A stretch of DNA of 64,000 bases from NBLH01 sp050296515 (GTDB lineage Bacteria > Bacteroidota > Bacteroidia > Bacteroidales > NBLH01): assembly GCA_050296515.1 (NCBI GenBank), contig JBNKRJ010000001.1:73452-137451 (forward strand), in the 5' to 3' direction. Shown here one piece after another: positions 16,773 to 25,145 of the stretch; positions within the stretch are counted from its first letter, which is position 1; every line of letters starts with the position of its first letter. The position numbers were made by a program, and so were the translations under genes. Below the pieces are notes generated by a model that was not told the origin of the DNA, made no database searches, and saw only the letters and a list, made by a program, of their open reading frames with translations.

Positions 16773-19700
16773 ATGAAACATATCTCAAAACTCATCTTAC
16801 TTACTATCTTTTCAATAGGCTTGCTTTCTTTTGTGAGCAATGTTATGCCTAAGGATGAATTTTTAACCTGTCTCAAAGAAAAACTAGATCTTTTTAACAG
16901 CAAAAAGCCACGAGAATTCATCTATTTAATGAATGATAAACCTTTTTACAAACCTGGAGAGAGCATTTGGTTTAGTGCCTGGGTTACAGAAGGTAATTTT
17001 CTGAAAAGTACTAAGAAAAGTCGGAAACTTTTCGTAGAACTTATAGATCCCAAAGGGAAGGTTGCTAAAAACTTGTTGCTCCCGATTTTTGGCGGAAGAT
17101 CAAATGGCGACTTCGAATTGGGCGAAAACGATCCAGGAGGCATTTATAAAATAAAGGCTTATACCAATTACTCAAAGAATTTTGGCAAACAATATTTGTT
17201 TGAAAAAGAAATTACGGTGCAAAAAGTAGTGATGCCTCGTTTATTGATGAAGCTTGATTTTGAGAAAAAAGCATACGGAGCAGGTGATTTGGTAAAAGCT
17301 GATTTCAGTGTTACTGACCTTGAAAATAAGGCAATTGCTTCACATCAATGTAAATACAGCATTTATTTAAACGGAGAGCAAATACAAAAGGATAATTTCA
17401 CTACCGATAGAGAAGGAAAAGCGGTGGTCGAATTTAATTTGCCTGATGAACTTGTTTCAAATGATGGCCTGTTAAATATACAACTTGCTTTTAATGGAGA
17501 AAAAGAATCTATTTCCCGATCTGTCCCGATTGTTTTAAATAATATATCGATTGAGTTTTATCCGGAAGGAGGTAAACTGGTTGCAAATGATGAAAATACA
17601 GTAGCTTTTAAAACACTCAATGAATTTGGGAAACCTGCAGATATTGAGGGAGTTTTACTTGATGAAAAAGGAGGAGAAGTAACCAGCTTTTCAAGTTTTT
17701 ATCAAGGCTACGGCAAATTTAACATAAAACCTAAAGGTCTTCATAAGTATACAGTGAAAATTACTAAACCTGTAGGAGTCAGCAAAATGTATGACTTACC
17801 CAAGATTCAAAAAGAAGGAACTGTATTAAAGATAATTGAGAATGCAGATAATAAGTTAAAAATAACCTGGAGAGCTGAACAAAAAGATAGTTTTTATATA
17901 GTTGCTTCAGTCAGGGATGTAGTTTGTTTTTCTGAGAAAGTTCCTTGTCATCAAGGAAGAAATATAAAAGTGCTAAAAACAGGTGATTGGCCCTTTGGGA
18001 TTGCAAAAGTAAGTCTGTTTAGTAATCAAAGAGCACTAATTAGCGAAAGGTTGGTTTATGTCGGCTCTCGTAACCCTTTGAAACTATCTGTTGAAAAAGA
18101 CAAAGACCAATATATGCCTGGCGAAACCGTCAATTTAAGGATAACTGCAAAAGATGAGAATGATAAGCCTGTAAAAACAAAACTTGCGCTTTCTGTGGTT
18201 GATAATAAGCTTTACACCTTTGCTGATGACAAGCAGGATAATATGCTTTCGTACTTGTTAATGAGTGTTGAGTTAAACGAAAAAATTGAAGAACCACTCT
18301 ACTATTTTAGCAAGAACAAAGAAAAAGCCTGGGAAGCCCTTGATTATGTATTAATGTGTTCAAGTTTGAAACGACTTTCATGGTTGGAGGTTGTTAAAAA
18401 TAAACCTTTTATAAGATATTTTCCTGATCAGTCGGATGTTGTTTCGGGCAGAATCGTTGATAATAAAACTCGAAAAGGAGTAGAAGCAACTGTTTGGTTA
18501 ACAAATGGTTCAGCTGAGTCGGATGGACGCTCAGCTCATTTGAAAACGACAGAGCAAGGGTATTTTACCTTTTTTAATGTTAATCCAAACTCAATCGTTT
18601 ATTTGTTTGCCCAAAGTGAAGAGGCAAAGGCTGAAAACCTTGAAATTCTGACTGATAAGGAGCTTAAAACGAATGAGACTGACTTTGGAAATTATATAAA
18701 AGATGTGCCGGAAGAAATTGTTGCAAAAAAAGCAGAGCAAGACAATTCTGTAAAAGTGAAAAAAGGACTAAATCTGAACCTGAATTTTGGGAAAAAGAGA
18801 GATGAATCAGCAAATGACGAGCTTGGCAATGCTGAACTAGGTGGTGGCTTGGCAATGGATGCTGAAGATGTCGGGATTGAGGAATGTGTTGTTGTTGGTT
18901 ACGGGATGGCAAGGGTGAAAAAGGAATTAAGTGGAAGTGTTTGTGTGGTAAATGCAGAAGAAATTCTGAGCACAAACGTATTAGGTGCGCTTGATGGGAA
19001 GATTGCCGGACTTCAAATTGTCAACCAAACCCTTGGAGCAGCAGATAAAATAAATATTCAAATCAGAGGTGCAAATGCAATTACAAATAATAACGAACCA
19101 TTATATGTAGTTGACGGGGTACCCATTTTGTTTGATAGTAAACAAAATACAAATAATTTGTCCTTTATAAATCCGAAAGACATCAGTTCAATTTCTGTAT
19201 TGAAAGATGCCCAGGCGCAAAGTCTTTATGGTATGCGTGGTGCCAACGGTGTAATTATAATAAATACTAAAAAGAAAAGACGTAATCAATACAGTACACA
19301 AGAGAAAAATCTGAAAAGTCCGTATGTCTCAAAAATCATTTATCCTACTAAACCAAACTTTTCAAAAAGGCGAAGATTTGATGCTTATTTGCAAGGGATT
19401 AATAATGGAACTTCTCGTTCAGATTTTCGTTCAACCTTATTTTGGGATCCATTGATTGAAACCAATGCGCATGGTGAGGCAACCATTAGTTTCAGAAATT
19501 CGGATGAGGTTTCATCGTTTCAAATAATTGCTGAAGGAATCTCCGTCAATGGGGAACCAGGAAGGGCTGAGGCAAGTTATCATACCAGCCTGCCGGTTTA
19601 TGTTGCTGCCAAAATGCCTGAGTTTGTATGCTTTGCAGATACAGTCATTATTCCATTAATGATAACGAATAATACTAAAAATGAAGTTGCAGGCAAACTA

Positions 19701-21479
19701 AATTTAGAAGTAGGGCAGGAGTTAACCTGCGTGAATGATATTCCTGAAAACATAGTTTTAAAAGCAGAGGAAAAGAAAGTGATTCCGATGAAGTATTTCA
19801 TCGAAAGCAAAGCTGGTAAAAGTTCAATCAAAATACAATTCCTAAATAATACTTTTAGTGATGAGGTAAAACGTGAATTTGAGGTAGTTCCGGTTGGTTT
19901 TCCTGTTTTGAAATCATTCTCAGCGCAAGAACTTGACAAGGAATATGAATTTGAAGTAACAGATGTGTTAAATGGTTCATTGCAGATGCAGCTGACAGCT
20001 TATCCTAATGTTGTTAGTGATATTTTTTCAGGTGTTGAAGGTTTGTTAAGAGAACCTTATGGTTGCTTTGAGCAAACGTCCATAACCAGTTATCCTAACT
20101 TGTTGGTAATGGACTACTTAAAAACAACCGAATTTGAAGATAAAACCGTTCTTGCAAAAGCTGAAAATTTATTAAAGAGGGGTTATAATCGCTTGGTTAC
20201 TTTTGAGACACCTGAAAAAGGTTATGAATGGTTTGGTGGGGCTCCTGGTCATGAGGCACTTACAGCCTATGGTTTAATGCAATTTGTCGACATGAAATCG
20301 GTTTGTAATTATGTTGATGAAACAATGATCAATCGTACAAGTGAATGGCTTTTAAAAACTCGCGATGGGAAAGGAAATTTTTCGCACAATAGAAGAGCTT
20401 TGCATACCTGGGTAGGAGACACTGATATTTCAAACGCATACATCATTTACGCATTGAGTGAAGCAGGATATAAAGACCTCGAATTAGAGTTTGAATCTTC
20501 GTTTCAAAAGGTTGTAAAATCTGGTGACTCTTACATGATTGCACTTTTGGCTAACGCTGCATTAAATAATAATGATTTAGCAAAGGCAAATGAATTACTG
20601 GAATTGTTATACAAAGATCAGCAAACCACCGGAAGCTGGAATGGGAAAAAGTATTCAATTACCCAATCCGGAGGAAAATCGTTTGAAATTGAAACCACTT
20701 CGTTAGCTATTTTGGCAATAATGAAATCAAAAACTCCTAATCGTTCAGCACTAAACAAAGCTATTCAGTTTTTGATACAATCACGTTCTGGTTACGGTAA
20801 TTTTGGTTCTACGCAGGCAACTATTTTGGCTTTAAAAGCCATTACACAGTATGCAAAATTCTCAAAAAGAACGAAAGAGGATGGAACTATTGAAGTATTT
20901 ATCAACGACAAAAAAGTTGCATTACGATATTATGAACAAGGCGAAAGCAGTGCAATTGTCCTTGATGGACTAGAGCAATTTATAGGTGAAGGAAAACAAA
21001 AAGTTCGGGTTCGTTTTGCAGGATGTAAGGAGGCTTTACCTTATTCACTAGCGGTGAATTGGAGAACAAAAACACCACAAAGTAGCAAAAAGTGCAAATT
21101 AAGGCTTGACTGTAAATTATCGGCAAGCGAAGTTTCAGTAAGTGATGCGGTTCGTATGTCAGTTAAGTTGCAAAACACAAAAAACCAGGGTTTGCCAATG
21201 AGTATGATTAAAATAGGAATCCCTGGCGGACTGTCACCACAGCCATGGCAACTTAAAGAATTTAGAGATAAAAACATCATCGATTTTTATGAAATTTTCG
21301 ATAATTATCTGGTATTCTATTTTAGACAAATGGAACCGGAAGAGGTTAAACAAATTAACCTTGATTTTAAAGCTGATATGGCTGGCGAATATGAAGGCGC
21401 TGCGAGCTGTGCTTATTTGTATTACACTGATGAGTACAAAAACTGGCTGGAGGGCTTAAAGATTAAAATCAAGGAGTAA
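16773..21479 (+). CDS. Alpha-2-macroglobulin-like thioester protein with an inserted TonB-receptor plug domain
   Basis: This 1568-residue protein has a signal peptide (residues 1-25) with no lipobox. MG-type domains begin with LMNDKPFYKPGESIWF near 51-66. A CarboxypepD_reg/CNA-B-like segment lies at about 555-625. Residues about 703-832 are a SusC-type plug: ECVVVGYGMARVKKELSGSV, LDGKIAGLQI, QIRGANA, PLYVVDGVPI, ISVLKDAQAQSLYGMRGANG. The A2M core resumes near 882 with STLFWDPLIETN. A thioester site, YGCFEQTS with Cys1098 and Gln1101, starts an alpha-helical thioester domain (to about 1370), and a C-terminal beta domain follows. Thioester proteins of this family trap proteases by covalent coupling. 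The preceding plugless SusC barrel is 150 bases upstream. Seen: all domains. Inferred: the plug docks in that barrel and tethers the protein at the outer membrane. Confidence 0.85.
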   Translation: MKHISKLILLTIFSIGLLSFVSNVMPKDEFLTCLKEKLDLFNSKKPREFIYLMNDKPFYKPGESIWFSAWVTEGNFLKSTKKSRKLFVELIDPKGKVAKNLLLPIFGGRSNGDFELGENDPGGIYKIKAYTNYSKNFGKQYLFEKEITVQKVVMPRLLMKLDFEKKAYGAGDLVKADFSVTDLENKAIASHQCKYSIYLNGEQIQKDNFTTDREGKAVVEFNLPDELVSNDGLLNIQLAFNGEKESISRSVPIVLNNISIEFYPEGGKLVANDENTVAFKTLNEFGKPADIEGVLLDEKGGEVTSFSSFYQGYGKFNIKPKGLHKYTVKITKPVGVSKMYDLPKIQKEGTVLKIIENADNKLKITWRAEQKDSFYIVASVRDVVCFSEKVPCHQGRNIKVLKTGDWPFGIAKVSLFSNQRALISERLVYVGSRNPLKLSVEKDKDQYMPGETVNLRITAKDENDKPVKTKLALSVVDNKLYTFADDKQDNMLSYLLMSVELNEKIEEPLYYFSKNKEKAWEALDYVLMCSSLKRLSWLEVVKNKPFIRYFPDQSDVVSGRIVDNKTRKGVEATVWLTNGSAESDGRSAHLKTTEQGYFTFFNVNPNSIVYLFAQSEEAKAENLEILTDKELKTNETDFGNYIKDVPEEIVAKKAEQDNSVKVKKGLNLNLNFGKKRDESANDELGNAELGGGLAMDAEDVGIEECVVVGYGMARVKKELSGSVCVVNAEEILSTNVLGALDGKIAGLQIVNQTLGAADKINIQIRGANAITNNNEPLYVVDGVPILFDSKQNTNNLSFINPKDISSISVLKDAQAQSLYGMRGANGVIIINTKKKRRNQYSTQEKNLKSPYVSKIIYPTKPNFSKRRRFDAYLQGINNGTSRSDFRSTLFWDPLIETNAHGEATISFRNSDEVSSFQIIAEGISVNGEPGRAEASYHTSLPVYVAAKMPEFVCFADTVIIPLMITNNTKNEVAGKLNLEVGQELTCVNDIPENIVLKAEEKKVIPMKYFIESKAGKSSIKIQFLNNTFSDEVKREFEVVPVGFPVLKSFSAQELDKEYEFEVTDVLNGSLQMQLTAYPNVVSDIFSGVEGLLREPYGCFEQTSITSYPNLLVMDYLKTTEFEDKTVLAKAENLLKRGYNRLVTFETPEKGYEWFGGAPGHEALTAYGLMQFVDMKSVCNYVDETMINRTSEWLLKTRDGKGNFSHNRRALHTWVGDTDISNAYIIYALSEAGYKDLELEFESSFQKVVKSGDSYMIALLANAALNNNDLAKANELLELLYKDQQTTGSWNGKKYSITQSGGKSFEIETTSLAILAIMKSKTPNRSALNKAIQFLIQSRSGYGNFGSTQATILALKAITQYAKFSKRTKEDGTIEVFINDKKVALRYYEQGESSAIVLDGLEQFIGEGKQKVRVRFAGCKEALPYSLAVNWRTKTPQSSKKCKLRLDCKLSASEVSVSDAVRMSVKLQNTKNQGLPMSMIKIGIPGGLSPQPWQLKEFRDKNIIDFYEIFDNYLVFYFRQMEPEEVKQINLDFKADMAGEYEGAASCAYLYYTDEYKNWLEGLKIKIKE

Positions 21480-21510
21480 AACAGTTCTTTTTCAATTAGT
21501 AGGTTTGGTT

Positions 21511-21542
21511 ATCCGTCCTGGCTTTGGCTGGGGCGGATTTTG
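21511..21542 (+). terminator. Terminator after the macroglobulin-like gene
   Basis: ATCCGTCC pairs with GGGCGGAT (one G-T pair) across a 12-base loop and is followed by TTTTG, 31 bases after the stop codon. Confidence 0.7.
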
Positions 21543-21678
21543 TTATGCAATAACTTATAAAAGTAGAACTAATATAGAGATTAATGTTCTAAAATTGAGA
21601 TAGTTGTCGTAAGCTTTGTGATATCATAATAATCCTCAAAATATCAGAAACTTATTATGTAAATTCAAATAATAGTTT

Positions 21679-21686
21679 TACCTTTG
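21679..21686 (+). promoter_or_regulatory. Putative promoter -7 box of rpsA
   Basis: TACCTTTG matches TAnnTTTG exactly, followed by the GCACCC often seen after Bacteroidota -7 boxes, about 60 bases upstream of the ATG. Confidence 0.6.
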
Positions 21687-21745
21687 CACCCTGAAAATTT
21701 ATCAATATATAATGTCTAACTTATTAGTTTTAATTTAATTATCGA

Positions 21746-23707
21746 ATGGAAGACAAAGAAAAAAACATCGAAGAAACAAACTCTATCGAGAATCAAGAGA
21801 TTAAGAATGAAGTTGAACAGGTAAACGAACCTGAGAAAAAAGAAGAAACTACCGAAGAAAAAGTTGAAGCTGTTGAAGAGAAAGCAGAAGCTGTTGTTGA
21901 GGAGAAAGAAGTAGTTGAAGAAAAAAAAGCCTCTAAGAAAATTGAACTTAGAGAAGAATCATTTGATTGGGATAACTATGACAAAGAACAAACTGGTTAT
22001 TCTAAAGACGAGCGTTCAAAATTAGAGTCAATTTATGACGATACACTTTCAACTGTTTCAGAAAACGAAGTTGTTGATGGTACTGTTATAGCAATGACCA
22101 GCCGCGAAGTTGTAATTAACATTGGTTACAAATCAGAAGGTATTGTTAACCTTAACGAATTCAGATACAATTCTGATTTAAAACCAGGTGATGTTGTTGA
22201 GGTTTATGTTGAAAGTCAGGAAGACAGAACTGGTCAGCTAATATTATCTCACAAAAAAGCTCGTGCTCTTAAATCTTGGGATAGAGTTAATTCCGCACTT
22301 GAACAAGACGAAATCATCAAAGGTTTCATCAAATGCAGAACTAAAGGTGGTATGATCGTAGATGTATTTGGTATTGAAGCCTTCTTGCCAGGTTCACAAA
22401 TCGATGTTAAACCTATCCGCGACTACGATATTTACGTAGGTAAAACAATGGAATTCAAAGTTGTTAAAATCAATCACGAATTCAAAAACGTTGTTGTTTC
22501 TCACAAAGCTCTTATCGAAGCTGAACTTGAACAACAAAAGAAAGATATTATTGCTAAGCTTGAAAAAGGTCAGGTACTTGAAGGTACAGTTAAAAACATC
22601 ACTTCATATGGTGTATTCATCGACCTTGGCGGCGTAGACGGTTTAATTCACATTACAGACCTTTCTTGGGGTAGAGTAACTCATCCAGAAGAAGTTGTTG
22701 AATTAGATCAAAAATTAAACGTTGTAATTCTTGACTTTGATGATGACAAGAAAAGAATTGCTCTTGGATTAAAACAATTGACTCCACATCCATGGGATTC
22801 ATTAGATGCTAACCTTAAAGTTGGTGACAAAGTTAAAGGTAAAGTAGTCGTTCTGGCTGATTATGGTGCATTTATTGAGATCGCTCCTGGAGTAGAAGGT
22901 TTAATTCACGTTTCTGAAATGTCTTGGTCACAACACTTGCGTAGTGCACAAGAATTCTTGAAAGTTGGTGACGAAATCGAAGCTGAAATTTTAACATTAG
23001 ATAGAGAAGAGCGTAAAATGTCTCTAGGTATCAAGCAATTAAAGCAAGATCCCTGGGATAAAATTGAAGAAAAATATGCTCCACAATCTAAGCACAAAGC
23101 ATCAGTTAGAAACTTCACAAACTTTGGTGTTTTTGTAGAAATTGAAGAAGGTGTTGACGGTTTAATCCACATTTCAGATCTTTCTTGGACTAAGAAAATT
23201 AAGCATCCAGCAGAATTTACAGCTATAGGTGAAGAGATTGAAGTTGTTGTATTAGAAATTGATAAAGAAAATCGTAGGTTAAGTCTTGGTCATAAGCAAC
23301 TTGAAGAAAATCCATGGGATGTATTTGAAACTATTTTCACTGTAGGTTCAATTCACGAAGGAACTATCACCAACAAAATTGAAAAAGGTGTATTAGTAGC
23401 TCTTCAGTATGGTGTTGAAGGATTTGCGGGTCAAAAGCACATTGTTAAAGAAGACGGCTCTCAAGGCAAAATTGATGAAAAACTTGATTTTAAAGTAATG
23501 GAGTTTTCAAAAAGCGCCAAACGTATCATTCTTTCTCATACAAAAATCTGGGAAGATGAGGGTAAGTCAACTAGCAGTGATGAAGGAAAACATGATTCTT
23601 CAAAAGGTAAAAAAGTGAAATTAAACTTAGAAAAAACAACTCTTGGTGACATTTCTGATTTACAGGCTTTGAAGGACAAACTTGAAGAAAATAAAAAAGA
23701 CGAATAA
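21746..23707 (+). CDS. rpsA: 30S ribosomal protein S1
   Basis: This 653-residue protein has an acidic Glu/Lys-rich leader of about 100 residues and six S1 (OB-fold) RNA-binding domains, starting near residues 112, 190, 280, 365, 450 and 537. The repeated motifs GVFIDLGGVDGLIHITDLSW, GAFIEIAPGVEGLIHVSEMSW-like and GVFVEIEEGVDGLIHISDLSW mark domains 3 to 5. S1 brings mRNA to the 30S subunit; in Bacteroidota, where Shine-Dalgarno pairing is weak, this is thought to matter especially for A-rich leaders. Codon use is more regular than in neighbours, as expected for a highly expressed gene. The acidic leader is common in this phylum. Confidence 0.95.
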   Translation: MEDKEKNIEETNSIENQEIKNEVEQVNEPEKKEETTEEKVEAVEEKAEAVVEEKEVVEEKKASKKIELREESFDWDNYDKEQTGYSKDERSKLESIYDDTLSTVSENEVVDGTVIAMTSREVVINIGYKSEGIVNLNEFRYNSDLKPGDVVEVYVESQEDRTGQLILSHKKARALKSWDRVNSALEQDEIIKGFIKCRTKGGMIVDVFGIEAFLPGSQIDVKPIRDYDIYVGKTMEFKVVKINHEFKNVVVSHKALIEAELEQQKKDIIAKLEKGQVLEGTVKNITSYGVFIDLGGVDGLIHITDLSWGRVTHPEEVVELDQKLNVVILDFDDDKKRIALGLKQLTPHPWDSLDANLKVGDKVKGKVVVLADYGAFIEIAPGVEGLIHVSEMSWSQHLRSAQEFLKVGDEIEAEILTLDREERKMSLGIKQLKQDPWDKIEEKYAPQSKHKASVRNFTNFGVFVEIEEGVDGLIHISDLSWTKKIKHPAEFTAIGEEIEVVVLEIDKENRRLSLGHKQLEENPWDVFETIFTVGSIHEGTITNKIEKGVLVALQYGVEGFAGQKHIVKEDGSQGKIDEKLDFKVMEFSKSAKRIILSHTKIWEDEGKSTSSDEGKHDSSKGKKVKLNLEKTTLGDISDLQALKDKLEENKKDE

Positions 23708-23784
23708 GTAATTGGAGTTTTGAATTACAATTTGTACTTTTAACTTCAGAATTTTATCATTGTTAAATTAATATAATACCAAAC

Positions 23785-24156
23785 ATGGACGCTGAGAACA
23801 AAAAATATGACATTCAGAAAAAAGACAATCATACAATTATTAAAGTATTGGTTGAAAAATTAGATACCAATATTGCACCTGCCCTTAAATCAGAACTAGT
23901 TCTTATTGCAGGAAATGGTGAGAAAAATATGATTATCGATTTAACAGAATGCAGATATTGTGATTCTTCTGGTTTAAGCGCTATTCTGGTCGCAAACAGA
24001 CTTTGCAAGAACTCAAGAGGAACATTTGTTTTAACTGGTCTTCAAACAGCTGTAGAAAGGTTAATTACCATTTCGCAACTGGATACCGTGTTGAATATTA
24101 AAGATACAATTGAAGAATCTGAAGAATATATAAAACAAGAAGCAGGTAAAGAATAA
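23785..24156 (+). CDS. STAS-domain anti-sigma-factor antagonist-like protein
   Basis: This 123-residue protein is a single STAS domain. The phosphoacceptor region CDSSGLSAIL at residues 59-68 has the expected serines (Ser61/Ser62), and DTNIAPALKSEL near 27-38 fits the first helix. Family members of the SpoIIAA type are phosphorylated by a kinase/anti-sigma protein and dephosphorylated by SpoIIE-type phosphatases. No kinase gene is adjacent; a SpoIIE-type phosphatase is encoded 4.4 kb downstream. The gene lies between rpsA and rnz on the same strand with short spacers. Cytoplasmic; the partner is unknown. Confidence 0.88.
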   Translation: MDAENKKYDIQKKDNHTIIKVLVEKLDTNIAPALKSELVLIAGNGEKNMIIDLTECRYCDSSGLSAILVANRLCKNSRGTFVLTGLQTAVERLITISQLDTVLNIKDTIEESEEYIKQEAGKE

Positions 24157-24180
24157 AGCTTTGCCTGTGTCTGACTGATT

Positions 24181-25110
24181 ATGACATTTTCAGTGACTGT
24201 ATTAGGAAGTAGTTCAGCATTACCTACTTCCTCTAGATATCCAACCGCTCATTTGCTTAACGCCTATGAGCGGTTTTTTTTAATTGATTGTGGCGAAGGT
24301 ACCCAAATACAACTTCGAAAGTACAAAGCAAAGTTTTCGAAGATTAATAGGGTGTTTATCAGTCATTTGCATGGTGATCATTACTTTGGTTTATTTGGTC
24401 TGTTGTCAAGTTTATCATTGTTAGGACGAACGAATGATTTTCATATTCATGCTCACAAAGAGCTGGAGAAAATGTTAACCTTTCAGTTCAAGTATTATCA
24501 GTTAGGGTTTAAGGTTGTTTTTCATTCTTTGCCAGAAAAAAGTGTTGAAATTATTTATGAAGACAAGCAAATATCAGTAACTACTTTCCCATTAAGGCAT
24601 GGCATTGCCTCAAATGGATTTCTTTTTAAAGAAAAAGTGAAAGAAAGAAATATAAAAAAGGAGTTTATTGATTATTACAACTTGACAATAAAAGACATTG
24701 TTAAAATAAAAAATGGTGAGGACTTTATGGATAAAGAAGGGAATGTAATACCAAATAGACGGTTAACATTTCCGCCTTTTAAACAGCGTTCGTACGCCTT
24801 TTGTTCTGATACAGCTTACGAGCCTTCAATTGTTTCTGTAATAAAGGGGGTTGACCTTTTATATCACGAAAGCACTTTTGCTGAAGATATGAAACAAAGA
24901 GCAAAAGAGACCTATCACTCAACAGCTAAACAAGCTGCTGAAATTGCAAAAAAAGCTGAGGTGGGAAAATTATTGCTGGGACATTTTTCAGCCAGATATA
25001 AGGAACTAGATGCTTTTGAAAAAGAAGCTTTGGAAATATTTCCAAATACCAGTAATGTGATTGAAGGACAAACCTATAGCCTTGAATTAAAAAGAGAGAA
25101 TGAAATTTAG
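24181..25110 (+). CDS. rnz: Ribonuclease Z (tRNA 3' processing)
   Basis: This 309-residue metallo-beta-lactamase-fold endonuclease cleaves the 3' trailer of tRNA precursors. The metal site SHLHGDH is at residues 61-67, and the early GSSSALPTSSRYPTAHLL and DCGEGTQIQL are hallmarks of the RNase Z family. FCSDTAYEPS near 203 and a GHFSARY near 261 supply further ligands. Length is that of the short bacterial form. Because neither tRNA in this window encodes its CCA end, such processing is needed before CCA addition. It follows the STAS gene by 24 bases and precedes guaA by 35. Confidence 0.93.
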   Translation: MTFSVTVLGSSSALPTSSRYPTAHLLNAYERFFLIDCGEGTQIQLRKYKAKFSKINRVFISHLHGDHYFGLFGLLSSLSLLGRTNDFHIHAHKELEKMLTFQFKYYQLGFKVVFHSLPEKSVEIIYEDKQISVTTFPLRHGIASNGFLFKEKVKERNIKKEFIDYYNLTIKDIVKIKNGEDFMDKEGNVIPNRRLTFPPFKQRSYAFCSDTAYEPSIVSVIKGVDLLYHESTFAEDMKQRAKETYHSTAKQAAEIAKKAEVGKLLLGHFSARYKELDAFEKEALEIFPNTSNVIEGQTYSLELKRENEI

Positions 25111-25145
25111 TAAAGAACTTTGTTAGTATAGAAAAAGAATACAAA

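Noticed and set aside
13704..21479. Ordinary SusC/SusD polysaccharide utilisation locus
   Set aside because: There is no SusD-like lipoprotein and no glycan-degrading enzyme, and the barrel lacks its plug; the neighbour is a macroglobulin-like protein.
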